DNA of 64,000 bases from UMGS1519 sp963621885 (lineage in GTDB: Bacteria; Actinomycetota; Coriobacteriia; Coriobacteriales; Eggerthellaceae). Both the position numbers and the translations under genes were made by a program. This document shows, piece by piece, positions 33,837 to 43,225 of this stretch. The notes under the pieces are model-generated. The model searched no databases and had not been told where the DNA came from. It saw nothing but the letters and a program-made list of their open reading frames with translations. The number at the start of each line of letters is the position of its first letter. Position 1 is the first letter of the stretch. The stretch lies in assembly GCA_963621885.1 (NCBI GenBank), contig CAVFFT010000043.1, forward strand, positions 1 to 64,000, written 5' to 3'.

Positions 33837-33986
33837 GCTACCCGCGTTCTATTTCAGCCGCCGGGCTGCGCCTGTGTCCGTCACGCCACTCCTGAGCCCG
33901 TCGCTACTCGCGTTTTATTTCAACCGCCGGGCTGCGCCTGTATCCGCCGTACTACTCCTGAGCTTTCCGCTACCCGCGTTCGGCTC
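33837..33986. repeat. 66-base tandem repeat (two full units and a partial)
   Basis: Units at 33837-33902 and 33903-33968, with an 18-base third start at 33969. Each begins GCTAC(C/T)CGCGTT and contains CCGCCGGGCTGCGCCTGT. A more degenerate unit may precede (33798-33836). In one + frame they encode two 22-residue repeats (ATRVLFQPPGCAC ...), and several differences are silent there. Confidence 0.85.
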
Positions 33987-35038
33987 TAATGCCTCTTCTC
34001 ATGCGAGCTGATAAGCTGCCCGCACGCACCGTCGATATCGGCGCCTCGCGAATCGCGAATGCTCGTTTCAATACCCGCCTTCGCAAGAGAGTTCTCAAAC
34101 GCCTGAACACGCGTCTGAGCAGCGGGTTCAAGAGGCGAGCCTTCAACCGGGTTGACTTTTAGCAGGTTCACATGCGATTGCAAACCCTCGCAAAATAGAA
34201 TGAGTGCGTCGAGATTCTCGTTGGTATCGGTGACACCCTTAATGAGCAGGTATTCAAAGCTCACACGCCGGCCTGAAGCCTGCTGGTAATGAAGCAATGC
34301 TTCTTTGAGCTGGGTAAGGGGAACGCCCTTGCATCCAGGCATAAGCGTGTTGCGCACGCTTTGAATAGCGGAATGAAGCGAAACGGCGAGCGTGAACTGC
34401 TCCTTCTCGTGGCCAAACGCTTCGATGCCCTTAAGGATTCCGCAGGTTGAGACGCTGATATGGCGCGCGCCAATCTCCAAGGCGTCCTTGGCATTCATGA
34501 AATGAAGTGCTGCGACAAGGTTCTCGTAGTTCAAGAAGGGTTCGCCTTGACCCATGGCAACGACATTGCTTACCCGCATGCCAAAATCGTCCTGGCATAC
34601 GAGAATCTGCCACACCATTTCCCCTGGTGTGAGATTCCGTGTGAATCCCTGCTGGCCAGTCGCGCAAAATGCGCATTTCATTGGGCAGCCAACCTGAGTG
34701 GAAAAACAAACAGTCAAACGTTTTGGTTCGCCCTGTTCGTTAAATGCTCGTGAAGGAATGCCAACCGTTTCCACGCGGTAGCCATCCGCGAATTCAAGGA
34801 GGTATTTCCGCGTTCCATCAGCGGATACTTGCTTATCACACACAACAGGTGGAACCAATGGCACCACCTGCGCCAATTGAGCGCGGAATTGCTTCGGGAG
34901 GTTCGTCATTTCATCGTATGAGTGAACACCCCGCTGGTAGAGCCACTGAATGAGCTGTTTCGCGCGGAATTTTGGCTGGTCGAGTGAACAAACGAGTTCC
35001 TCGATGCCTGAATCAGAATAGTCGAAAATGCTTTCCAT
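33986..35038 (-). CDS. rlmN: Dual-specificity rRNA/tRNA adenine-C2 methyltransferase RlmN
   Basis: 350 residues. It is a radical-SAM enzyme with CPMKCAFC binding the 4Fe-4S cluster, GMGEPF-like MGQGEPFLNYENL and the VSLHSA strand. It makes m2A2503 in 23S rRNA and m2A37 in some tRNAs. The start ATG 35038 has no Shine-Dalgarno sequence, but a TATACT element lies 7 bases upstream on the minus strand, so the mRNA may be leaderless. It is divergent from ddl. Confidence 0.94.
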   Translation of the reverse strand: MESIFDYSDSGIEELVCSLDQPKFRAKQLIQWLYQRGVHSYDEMTNLPKQFRAQLAQVVPLVPPVVCDKQVSADGTRKYLLEFADGYRVETVGIPSRAFNEQGEPKRLTVCFSTQVGCPMKCAFCATGQQGFTRNLTPGEMVWQILVCQDDFGMRVSNVVAMGQGEPFLNYENLVAALHFMNAKDALEIGARHISVSTCGILKGIEAFGHEKEQFTLAVSLHSAIQSVRNTLMPGCKGVPLTQLKEALLHYQQASGRRVSFEYLLIKGVTDTNENLDALILFCEGLQSHVNLLKVNPVEGSPLEPAAQTRVQAFENSLAKAGIETSIRDSRGADIDGACGQLISSHEKRH

Positions 35039-35103
35039 GCAGGATAGTATACTGGTTTCCGCCCTTCCGTCGGCAAGAGATACGACGGTAACAAGGAGGA
35101 ATA

Positions 35104-36054
35104 ATGCTGCAAGCCATTGAGCCATCATCGATATCGGTTGCGCTGCTCGCGGGAGGAGCGAGCGGAGAGCGCGACATTTCACTCGCGTCGGGCGCCGGAG
35201 CCCGGGAAGCCCTGGAAGAAGCGGGTTTCCATGTCACGATGCTTGACCCAGTGGTGAAGAACGATCTCGTTCGCCTGATAACCGAAGATTTCGATGTTGC
35301 CTTCATATGCCTTCATGGCCGCTATGGCGAAGACGGCACCATTCAGGGCATGCTCGATTTGCTGGGCATTCCCTATATCGGCTCAGGCGTGTGGTCGAGC
35401 GCGATTGCGATCGACAAGGCCCGCTCCAAGCTCTTCTACCAGAAGAATGGCATCAACACCCCGCAAAGCATGCTTTTGAAGAGGGGCGATGCGGTTGATG
35501 TCAATGCGATTGTGAATACGGTGGGCGTTCCTTGCGTTGTGAAACCCGCGAGTGCCGGCAGCGCGTTGGGAGTCCATATCCTCACCGACCGCGCTGATAT
35601 CGCGGACGCGGTTGAATCCGTCTTCACGATAGATTGCGAAGCGATAATCGAGACCTATATCAAAGGCACGGAGCTTACCGTGTCCGTGATCGGGAATAAG
35701 GAGCCCTTCTCGCTTCCCATTATCGAGATTGTTCCGAAAAACGAGTTCTACGACTTCGAATCAAAGTACGCGCCTGGTGGATCGCAGCACATTTGCCCTG
35801 CTCGTCTGAGCGATGAGCAGACGAAAAAGGTACAGGAGATCGCGGTTGCGGCCCATAAGGCTCTCGGCTGCTGCGGTGTTTCCCGCACCGATATCATCAT
35901 GGATGGCAATGGCGTGTGCTGGGTTCTGGAAACCAACACGCTTCCCGGCATGACCAGCACTTCTTTGCTTCCCGATGCCGCGCGGGTGGCTGGGTATTCA
36001 TTCTCGGAACTGTGCACCATGCTTATTCAGCTGGCGTTTGAAAAGGTAGATTAA
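35104..36054 (+). CDS. ddl: D-alanine--D-alanine ligase
   Basis: 316 residues, an ATP-grasp enzyme. The N-terminal SVALLAGGASGERDISLASG binds the first D-Ala. CLHGRYGEDGTIQGMLDLLGIPYIGSG is the family signature. CVVKPASAGSALGV lies in the ATP-grasp region, and ETNTLPGMTSTSLLP is the metal and second substrate site. It makes the D-Ala-D-Ala dipeptide for peptidoglycan. The start is ATG 35104 with AAGGAGG. It is slightly shorter than E. coli DdlB but complete. Confidence 0.95.
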   Translation: MLQAIEPSSISVALLAGGASGERDISLASGAGAREALEEAGFHVTMLDPVVKNDLVRLITEDFDVAFICLHGRYGEDGTIQGMLDLLGIPYIGSGVWSSAIAIDKARSKLFYQKNGINTPQSMLLKRGDAVDVNAIVNTVGVPCVVKPASAGSALGVHILTDRADIADAVESVFTIDCEAIIETYIKGTELTVSVIGNKEPFSLPIIEIVPKNEFYDFESKYAPGGSQHICPARLSDEQTKKVQEIAVAAHKALGCCGVSRTDIIMDGNGVCWVLETNTLPGMTSTSLLPDAARVAGYSFSELCTMLIQLAFEKVD

Positions 36055-36066
36055 AGGACGAATTAG

Positions 36067-36717
36067 ATGCCAAAAGATCTGTATAAAGGCGAATATGTCA
36101 GATTTACCGCGCTTGACCCGAAAGGCGCGGATTTTATGGGTGCCGACAATCTGGTTGGCGACTGCTATGAAATCGAAATCTGTGACGAGGATGGGAACTA
36201 CCGCGCGTATCTGGTCAATCGTTTTGGGAAACGCGTGGGATATCTCGATAGCAGGATTATCCGTCCTGTGCAGTTGGCCCAGGCCAAAAACTGGATTGCG
36301 CACGCCTTTTTGAGCTTTGTCGCCTTTACCGCCGCGAAAGACGAAGAGACTCCCGCTCAATATTGGGGCCAGGTCGCGGTGCTTCTTTATGATTCCTCGA
36401 TTGCGGCGTCCATGGAAACGTTTGAAAAGAAATTGTCCCGCAAAATGGCTGATGGCGCGCGTCCGCAGGTTGATTTTGGTGCCAGTGCGCTCGACCAGCT
36501 TCTCAAGGATCCCAATGGTTGGTTTCCCACCAACAAGGCTCATAAGCCGAAAATGGAAAAGGGTTCCAGCATTGTCAAAGACCACCAGACGCCGAATGAG
36601 CGCCTGGTAGAGCAGGCACGCACAAAGAATAAGGGCTGCTATGTTGTGAGCTGGGCTTTTATTATTGCTGTCGTGGCAACTGTGTTGTTTGGCATGCGTA
36701 GTTGCGGACTCATTTAA
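36067..36717 (+). CDS. Hypothetical protein with C-terminal membrane anchor
   Basis: 216 residues, unrecognised. The first 60 residues look like a small beta-rich domain (YVRFTALDPKGADF, YEIEICDEDGNYRAYLVNRFGKRVGYLD). A mixed region follows, and the end has one membrane helix (CYVVSWAFIIAVVATVLFGM). It starts 12 bases after ddl and runs into the DinG-type gene 24 bases later, so it is probably in the same transcript. A cell-envelope or stress role is conceivable but unsupported. Confidence 0.72.
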   Translation: MPKDLYKGEYVRFTALDPKGADFMGADNLVGDCYEIEICDEDGNYRAYLVNRFGKRVGYLDSRIIRPVQLAQAKNWIAHAFLSFVAFTAAKDEETPAQYWGQVAVLLYDSSIAASMETFEKKLSRKMADGARPQVDFGASALDQLLKDPNGWFPTNKAHKPKMEKGSSIVKDHQTPNERLVEQARTKNKGCYVVSWAFIIAVVATVLFGMRSCGLI

Positions 36718-36741
36718 AGATAGAAAGGCTCTTTTCTCTTG

Positions 36742-39700
36742 ATGGAAAGCGAAAGCTATCCGGTTGATGAATTTCTGAATGAGCAAACGCCCGACCGTAT
36801 TCGGCGGCGTTATCGTTTGCTGGCTGAAAAAGCGAAAACGACCGATTTCGGCAGCCTTGATGATGAGATCGTGGTCATCGACACGGAAACTACTGGCGTA
36901 TCGTACAAAAACGACGAGCTGACGCAGATTGCCGCGGCGCGTGTGTGCAAAGGCCAGGTGAAGGAGTGGTTCAACACCTTCGTTAACCCGGGGAAACCTA
37001 TTCCCGAGGAGATTCAGCACCTGACCAACATTCATGATGAGGATGTTGCGGACGCGCCGTCCCCGAATGAGGCGCTTGAGGCTTTGGCCCGATTCGTCGG
37101 CGATCGCGATCTGATTGCGCATAATGCCGATTTCGACCGCCATTTTTGCACGAATCACCCGGCGGGTGAGTGTCTGAAGCAGAACACCTGGCTCGATTCG
37201 CTTGATATGGCGCGCATCGCATTGCCGCGCCTGAAGGGCCACCGGCTCATTGACCTTGTTCATGCCTTTGGAACAGCGGAATCGACCCACCGCGCCGACG
37301 ATGATGTTGCGGCGACCTGCCAGGTGTATCAGGTGCTTCTCGCAGCGATTTCCGAAATGCCTCCTTCGCTTGTGCATCTTATTGCCGGTTTTGCCACGAG
37401 AGACGAGTGGCCGACGGTAAAGGTGTTTCAAGAATTCGACCAGATGAACGCTGCCCACGCAACGTCCGAGATAGCGTCTTGCAACCTTTGGGACCTGCGG
37501 AACAACGTCGCCGAGTTGCCGACTGGTGAAAAGAAGCTCGATGCGCTTGAGATTGCGGAAGCTGAGGAAGGGGCTGACGCATTCGCTGGAGCGGCGGCTT
37601 CCGACACCGGCAACGCAGGCGATGCAAATGCCGCAGCCGATGCATCAGAAGCCTCTCATGTGCTTAAATTCCCCGATGACGCGTATATTCAGGATGCGTT
37701 TGAGCCTGACGGCATCATTGGTTCGCTGTATGACAATTACGAATACCGCGATGAACAGGTGCAAATGTCCCAAGCGGTTTCCCGCGCCTTCGACAAGCGG
37801 CAGGTGCTTGCTGTCGAGGCGGGAACCGGTGTCGGCAAATCGATGGCGTATCTGCTCCCATCTGTCGTGGGCGCGAAGAAGAACGGCATCCGTGTCGGTA
37901 TCGCGACCAAGACAAACAACCTGCTCGACCAGCTGGTAAATAAAGAGCTTCCAGCGCTTGACCGGGCTTTCGCTTCTGAAGGCGGCGTGCGATACACGGC
38001 TATCAAGGGCTTTTCCCATTACCCGTGTCTACTGAAGATTCAACGTGTTCTGCGGGAGGGACCGCATTACAACGAGGTCTCCGGCCAGCAACTGCATCAA
38101 GCTCCGGCACTCGCGGCGCTTCTTTCCTATATCGAGCAAAGCGAATACGACGACATCGACACGCTGAAGATTGATTATCGCCGTCTTCCTCGCTGGAGCA
38201 TTACCACGACAAGCCGGGAATGCTTGCGTCGCAAATGCCCCTTCTATGGGAAGACCTGCTTTACGCATGGAGTGCGAAACAAGGCGCAGTCGGCCGACAT
38301 CATCGTGACAAACCAGTCGATGCTCTTCTGCGATATCGCTGCGGAAGGCGGTCTTCTGCCTCCGGTGCGCTATTGGGTGGTCGATGAGGCCCATGGGGCG
38401 GAAGATGAAGGCCGTCAGGCGTTTTCCCTCTCAATTTCCTCTGAAGACCTCGAGCATATCGCCAATAAGGTTGCGAGCGAGAAGCCTTCTCAGAATGTCT
38501 TCCTTCGCATTGAGCGCCGTTTTGGTAACGCCATGCCTCAGGGCGATACGGCTTCTCTCGCCACGCTTTCGGCTGATGGTGAAGCTGCTGGTGGTGAACC
38601 TCTTAGCGGGAAAGTAGCGCCGGGTGAAGCGGTGAAGACGCTTTACGCCCTCAGTGCAAAATGCCGTGCAGCAGGTTTGAGATTTCAGCAGGCGGTGGGC
38701 TACTACTGCCTCCATGTGAAGGACCTGCTGTATTACGAGCATCAGAGCGGCTCCAGCAAGGGTTATGAGCGCATCGACCTCTGGATTAACGATGAGATAC
38801 GCAATGGTTCGGTATTCCAGCAGCTAACCGAGCATGCGAAGGTGCTGACGAATGCGACTGAGACGCTTATTACCTGCACGCAGGAACTTGTGGCCTGGCT
38901 TGATGGAATTGAAGGCGCCGCAGCGCTTCAGCGCGAGGCTGCCAGCATGGCGCTCGAACTGAAGGAAATGGTGAATGCCGCCGAGAAGATCTTCTTCTCG
39001 CCAACAGGCATGTACGTCTATTCGGCAACCCTTTACAAAACGAAGAGCCGCTATTCCGACACCATCGGGGCGAGTCTGCTCAATATTGGTGAAAAGCTCA
39101 GTGAGACGCTCTACGCGAACACGCTCAGCACGGTTTTCACTTCCGCGACGCTTGCGGTTGGTGACGACTTTGGCTCATTTAGCGATGCGATGGGCTTCGC
39201 AGAGCTGCCTGAGCGCCGAACGGCGTTCCTCAAGCTCGATTCTAGCTACGACTACGACTCGAATATGACCATCTATGTGCCGAGTGACATGCCGGACCCG
39301 ACCGAGAGCTCGTATCTTAGCAAGCTTCAAAAGCTGCTGATTGATGTGATTAAGGCGCAACAGGGAAGCACCTTGATGCTTTTCACGAACCGCCGCGAGA
39401 TGGAGAGCTGCTATCGGGTGGTCAATCAAGCGCTGCTGACCGAGGACCTGCGCGTTCTTTGCCAGCGCAAGGGATTGAGCGTCAAAAACCTGCGCGACGA
39501 ATTCGTCAAGGACGAGCGTGTGAGCCTGATGGCACTGAAGAGCTTCTGGGAAGGCTTTGACGCGCCAGGTGCGACACTCAAGACGGTTGTTATTTCGCGT
39601 CTGCCTTTCAAGAAGCCAAGTGACCCGCTCAGTTGTGAGCGTCAGCAGAACGACCGGAACGCGTGGGCCCACTACGTGCTGCCGTCCGCGATTATCGAGA

Positions 39701-39885
39701 CGAAGCAGGCGGCTGGGCGTTTGATTCGCCACAAGAACGATACCGGGAATTTGATTCTTGCTGACCATCGTCTTCTCAGCAAAGGGTATGGTAAAAAGGT
39801 GCTCCAAAGCATGCCGAGTACCAACATCAAGATCATGACCATTCGGCAGATTGCTTATGAGATAGAAAGAGAAGCCAATAGCTGA
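36742..39885 (+). CDS. dinG: DinG-type fused DEDDh exonuclease and FeS helicase
   Basis: 1047 residues. The N-terminal exonuclease (about 40-205) has VVIDTETTG, LIAHNADFDRHF and HRADDDVAA, the four acidic residues and His of DEDDh enzymes. The superfamily 2 helicase follows: Walker A EAGTGVGKSMAYLLPS (about 358), a four-Cys FeS region (CLLKIQRVL to CLRRKCPFYGKTCF), DEAH box VVDEAHGAED (about 546) and motif VI QAAGRLIRHKND (about 986). E. coli DinG unwinds R-loops and D-loops; the exonuclease fusion is the firmicute/actinomycete form. ATG 36742 or TTG 36739 may be the start. Its stop abuts parS site 2. Confidence 0.92.
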   Translation: MESESYPVDEFLNEQTPDRIRRRYRLLAEKAKTTDFGSLDDEIVVIDTETTGVSYKNDELTQIAAARVCKGQVKEWFNTFVNPGKPIPEEIQHLTNIHDEDVADAPSPNEALEALARFVGDRDLIAHNADFDRHFCTNHPAGECLKQNTWLDSLDMARIALPRLKGHRLIDLVHAFGTAESTHRADDDVAATCQVYQVLLAAISEMPPSLVHLIAGFATRDEWPTVKVFQEFDQMNAAHATSEIASCNLWDLRNNVAELPTGEKKLDALEIAEAEEGADAFAGAAASDTGNAGDANAAADASEASHVLKFPDDAYIQDAFEPDGIIGSLYDNYEYRDEQVQMSQAVSRAFDKRQVLAVEAGTGVGKSMAYLLPSVVGAKKNGIRVGIATKTNNLLDQLVNKELPALDRAFASEGGVRYTAIKGFSHYPCLLKIQRVLREGPHYNEVSGQQLHQAPALAALLSYIEQSEYDDIDTLKIDYRRLPRWSITTTSRECLRRKCPFYGKTCFTHGVRNKAQSADIIVTNQSMLFCDIAAEGGLLPPVRYWVVDEAHGAEDEGRQAFSLSISSEDLEHIANKVASEKPSQNVFLRIERRFGNAMPQGDTASLATLSADGEAAGGEPLSGKVAPGEAVKTLYALSAKCRAAGLRFQQAVGYYCLHVKDLLYYEHQSGSSKGYERIDLWINDEIRNGSVFQQLTEHAKVLTNATETLITCTQELVAWLDGIEGAAALQREAASMALELKEMVNAAEKIFFSPTGMYVYSATLYKTKSRYSDTIGASLLNIGEKLSETLYANTLSTVFTSATLAVGDDFGSFSDAMGFAELPERRTAFLKLDSSYDYDSNMTIYVPSDMPDPTESSYLSKLQKLLIDVIKAQQGSTLMLFTNRREMESCYRVVNQALLTEDLRVLCQRKGLSVKNLRDEFVKDERVSLMALKSFWEGFDAPGATLKTVVISRLPFKKPSDPLSCERQQNDRNAWAHYVLPSAIIETKQAAGRLIRHKNDTGNLILADHRLLSKGYGKKVLQSMPSTNIKIMTIRQIAYEIEREANS

Positions 39886-39901
39886 TGTTTCACGTGAAAC
39901 A
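39886..39901. promoter_or_regulatory. parS: parS site 2 (ParB binding)
   Basis: TGTTTCACGTGAAACA, identical to site 1, starting one base after the dinG stop codon (TGA 39883-39885) and about 8 kb from site 1. Confidence 0.97.
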
Positions 39902-39934
39902 TCGCGTGAGGAAAGCAAAGCATAAGGAGGAGCA

Positions 39935-40513
39935 TTGAATTACACCGATGCCGCGAAAATGCTGAAAGACCTGCTCAACGACGTGAATGCGGATGAGGCC
40001 GTCGCTGAAGGAGCACTTGAAGAGATTGGCGCTGTTCACACGGAAGCACTTCTTGCTTCGCTTGCCGCATACAAGCAGGCGTGTGAGAAACTGGGTGACC
40101 AGCCGGCGTGTGCGCAAGAGCTGGAAATCAAAACGATATCAGGTGCTGCGCTTCAACCTATGCCGGAGCAGTCGGCGGAAATCACGCTCGATTTCCCCTT
40201 GACCGCGGAGCAGTTCGCAACCATGCAGGAAGGCAAACCGCCCGAGGATTACTTCCATCGCTGGTTCCTCGTGTCCGACGGCATGCATATCCGCTATTAC
40301 CGCGATGCGACCGGCTATTGCTTCTTCGATGGCGAAATCGAGCAGACCGATGACGGATACAAGGTGGGAAAGGTTATTGTGAACCAGGAGCCCTTGCAGT
40401 ATTCGGAAGAGAACCTGAAGGTATGCGCAGCGCAGATGAAGATATTGATTGCGAACAACCTTGGTCTTGATGATGAACCATACTGGGACGAAATGGACCG
40501 CGTTGTTGATTAA
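39935..40513 (+). CDS. Hypothetical protein
   Basis: 192 residues, unrecognised. It is acidic and soluble, with no membrane helix. The N-terminal half is helical (DAAKMLKDLLNDVNADEAVAEGA). The C-terminal half has aromatic-rich beta segments (WFLVSDGMHIRYYRDATGYCFFDGEIEQ) and a helical end. The start is TTG 39935 with AAGGAGG upstream, a good site that supports a real gene. It lies between parS site 2 and an oxidoreductase gene. Confidence 0.72.
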   Translation: MNYTDAAKMLKDLLNDVNADEAVAEGALEEIGAVHTEALLASLAAYKQACEKLGDQPACAQELEIKTISGAALQPMPEQSAEITLDFPLTAEQFATMQEGKPPEDYFHRWFLVSDGMHIRYYRDATGYCFFDGEIEQTDDGYKVGKVIVNQEPLQYSEENLKVCAAQMKILIANNLGLDDEPYWDEMDRVVD

Positions 40514-40555
40514 TCCTTGCCTTTGAGGATTGTGTTTTAGGAAGAAGGATACGTA

Positions 40556-41686
40556 ATGGCTTACGTGAAGTGGAGTTTTGATACCTTGGACCGTTTCTGC
40601 CGGGACGTGTTCACGCGATTTGGCTTTTCCGCCGAAGAATCGGACACGATAACGCGGGTATTGCTTACGGCCGACCTCTACGGCATCGAAAGCCATGGCA
40701 TGCAGCGCATGGTGCGCTATCACAAGGGCCTCGAGAAGGGGACGATTCACAAGGACGCCAAGCCCGAGGTCGTTTTCGAGACGCCTATCAGCTGCGTTAT
40801 CGACGGCCATTCCGGTATGGGCCAGCTCATCGGCGTGTACGCGATGGAAAAAGCCATTGAGAAGGCGCAGACATCGGGCGTTGGCATTGTGAGCGTGCGT
40901 GAATCGAATCATTACGGCATCGCCGGCTATTACGCGAAGATGGCAAGCGACAAGGGCCTGATTGGCTTTTCGTGCACCAATAGCGAGGCGATCATGGTCC
41001 CCACCTTCAGCAAGAAGGCAATGATTGGCTCCAACCCGATTGCGGTTGCCATGCCGGCTGATCCGTATCCGTTCTTCTTCGATAGCTCGACGACCGTGGT
41101 GACGCGCGGCAAGCTCGAAATCTACAACAAGAAGGGCGAGCCGCTGCCTGAAGGCTGGGCGCTCGATGAGAATGGCCAGCCCTGCCAGGAGGCGCCGCGT
41201 GTGCTTTCGAATATCGTCAACAAGGCTGGTGGCGGCATCGTTCCGCTGGGTGGATCGACGGAAACGCTTGGCGGCCATAAGGGCTACGGCTATGGCATGC
41301 TTGCCGAGATTTTCGCATCGATGCTTTCTCTGGGCGTGCCGAGCTCGAGCTGCTGCACTTTCCCTGACAAAACGGGCATTTGCCACGGTTTCGCCGCAAT
41401 CAATCCGGCATATTTCGGCGACCCCGATGCGATTCGCGCGCACTTCAGCGACTTCCTGAGCGAACTTCGCAACAGCCCGAAGGCTGACGGCGCGGAGCGC
41501 ATCTATACGCATGGAGAAAAAGAGGTCGAGGCGGAAAAGGAGCGCCGCGAGAACGGCATTCCGGTCAACGACGGCACGATGGTCGAGCTTGCCAACCTCT
41601 GCGATTATCTGGGTATTCCTTTCGAAAGCTATTTCGAGGGCTATGAGCTGCCGCAGAGCTTCGGCGGCTTTGCGGGCAACTACTAA
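40556..41686 (+). CDS. Ldh-family (malate/L-lactate/ureidoglycolate-type) NAD(P)-dependent dehydrogenase
   Basis: 376 residues. Family landmarks are LLTADLYGIESHGMQRM near the N-terminus, VRESNHYGIAGYYAKMA with the conserved His, CTNSEAIMVPT, SNPIAVAMP and GGHKGYGYGMLAEIF. This type-2 malate/lactate dehydrogenase family oxidises alpha-hydroxy acids or reduces keto acids; substrate cannot be set without an alignment of specificity residues. GAAGAAGGATACGTA precedes ATG. No catabolic partner genes adjoin. Confidence 0.9.
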   Translation: MAYVKWSFDTLDRFCRDVFTRFGFSAEESDTITRVLLTADLYGIESHGMQRMVRYHKGLEKGTIHKDAKPEVVFETPISCVIDGHSGMGQLIGVYAMEKAIEKAQTSGVGIVSVRESNHYGIAGYYAKMASDKGLIGFSCTNSEAIMVPTFSKKAMIGSNPIAVAMPADPYPFFFDSSTTVVTRGKLEIYNKKGEPLPEGWALDENGQPCQEAPRVLSNIVNKAGGGIVPLGGSTETLGGHKGYGYGMLAEIFASMLSLGVPSSSCCTFPDKTGICHGFAAINPAYFGDPDAIRAHFSDFLSELRNSPKADGAERIYTHGEKEVEAEKERRENGIPVNDGTMVELANLCDYLGIPFESYFEGYELPQSFGGFAGNY

Positions 41687-41734
41687 TAGGTGACGTTGCG
41701 TTTACGCATAGATAATCCTCTACAATAGACGCTT

Positions 41735-43165
41735 ATGGATAGGAATAACGAAAAGAGGCGTGACAGCGCCCGCGCCCGTCTTGCCGCCCGGCAGGGCAAG
41801 GTGCCGGCGTCGTCTTCGCGTGGAGAGAACGCTTCTGACGGTCAATTCCGCCAGAAACGCTCTCGTCATGAGTCTCCAAACGTTTCTCGCGGCGACAGCG
41901 GTTCTTTTTCGCGTGTGCGCGGTGATAATCGCGGCGCGCAAAGCTATCGCAACGACCGTGGCCCCTCGCGTACCGGCAGCATGCGTCCAGTTTCCCAAAC
42001 GGGCAGTATGCGTCCCGTGAGAAACGACCGCGATTCCTTCAACCGGAATGCGTCTGCCGCGAACAGCAAGCGCGGTCGTGACAAGCGCGATAAGCACGCC
42101 CGTGTTGAAGAGTGGCGTTCTCCTTCGGTTGAATCCATAAACGCCGGTCGCGCGCCGCATGCTGGCGGCACTTCGTTGGTGGATCGCCTCGGCAAGCCAT
42201 TTATCATTGTGGGCATCATTGTCATCATCCTTTTGGTGGCGGTGATTCTGCTTGCCTTCAATACCTGTTCGAGCGCTTCAAATACCACCGCGCAAGAGGC
42301 GCAGACGAGTACGCAAAACGACGCGTCGAATACGGCAGTAGCCAGCGGGTCTGCCGCGACAAGCGAATCGGCAGCCGCAAGCGAATCAAGCGCCGCGGTT
42401 TCATCCTCCAACACCAGCATCGATGAGGCTGCTCTTAAACAAGTGGTCGATGACGATGTCGCAAGCAAGTTGATCAACCGTGCGGCGTCAAGCGAAGACG
42501 CCCTCTGGATTGCGCAAAATCCGACCGCCTTCTCATCTGCGGGCACAAAGGGCCAGGCGGAGCTTCTGGAGCTCGCCGCCGATGAACCCGCAGCTCAGAG
42601 CTATGTGCGCAATTTCCCCGATAAGTATCCGATGGACACCCCGGAAAACGGTTCGGTGAAAACGGTCACTACCGGCAAGAACATTCCGCGTTTCTACCAA
42701 TGGGATACGCTCTGGGGTTACACCAAGTATGCCGGCACCGCGTTTGGCCTGACCGGAAGCGGTCCTACCTGTATGGCCATGGTGTATCAGGGTGTCATGG
42801 AGAGCACCGATGTATCGCCTTACGACATGGCGAACTATGCGGAAAAGAACGGTTACAGCTCCGACAGCGAAGGAACCTACGTGACCTTCTTCACGGAGGG
42901 CGCCCGTTCGCTCAACCTTTCTGTCACGGAGCTTGATGCGACGGAAAAAGCCCTGAAGAACGCGCTTCAATCAGGACAGGTTGTCGTGGTGGGCTATGCG
43001 CCCGGCCAGATCACCGATTACGAGCACTATGTGGTCATCAGTGGCATGAACCAAGATGGCACGGTTGTCATGAACGATCCGTATTCGGAGGAACGCAGCA
43101 ATAAGACCTGGGATATCTCGACCATCGTGAACGAGGGCCAGGTGTTCTACGCGTATGGCGGCTAG
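41735..43165 (+). CDS. Membrane-anchored C39-like papain-fold protein
   Basis: 476 residues. Residues 1-150 are Arg/Ser-rich and disordered. A membrane helix follows (about 155-176, FIIVGIIVIILLVAVILLAF). A Ser/Ala-rich spacer leads to an extracellular C39-like domain (about 310-476) with PRFYQWDTLWGYTKYAG, the catalytic Cys in GSGPTCMAMVYQGV, His in TDYEHYVVISG and Asp in VMNDPYS. This is the Peptidase_C39_2 pattern and suggests a secreted cysteine peptidase acting at the cell wall. No Shine-Dalgarno is seen; TACAAT lies 8 bases before ATG, so the message may be leaderless. The basic N-terminus could bind nucleic acid or lipids in the cytosol. Confidence 0.83.
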   Translation: MDRNNEKRRDSARARLAARQGKVPASSSRGENASDGQFRQKRSRHESPNVSRGDSGSFSRVRGDNRGAQSYRNDRGPSRTGSMRPVSQTGSMRPVRNDRDSFNRNASAANSKRGRDKRDKHARVEEWRSPSVESINAGRAPHAGGTSLVDRLGKPFIIVGIIVIILLVAVILLAFNTCSSASNTTAQEAQTSTQNDASNTAVASGSAATSESAAASESSAAVSSSNTSIDEAALKQVVDDDVASKLINRAASSEDALWIAQNPTAFSSAGTKGQAELLELAADEPAAQSYVRNFPDKYPMDTPENGSVKTVTTGKNIPRFYQWDTLWGYTKYAGTAFGLTGSGPTCMAMVYQGVMESTDVSPYDMANYAEKNGYSSDSEGTYVTFFTEGARSLNLSVTELDATEKALKNALQSGQVVVVGYAPGQITDYEHYVVISGMNQDGTVVMNDPYSEERSNKTWDISTIVNEGQVFYAYGG

Positions 43166-43225
43166 GATGTAAATGCCGCGGCTGGCCTGCGGTTTTCAAG
43201 AGAATAAGAATAGAGGAGCAAAGGT

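Noticed and set aside
33753..33989. Small protein gene across the 66-base repeat
   Set aside because: The frame begins inside the parB terminator and lacks a ribosome site; listed as a repeat and a finding instead of a gene.
35998..37458. A 486-codon open frame on the - strand
   Set aside because: It is antisense to the hypothetical 36067 gene and the DinG N-terminus, both of which have clear homology or ribosome sites.
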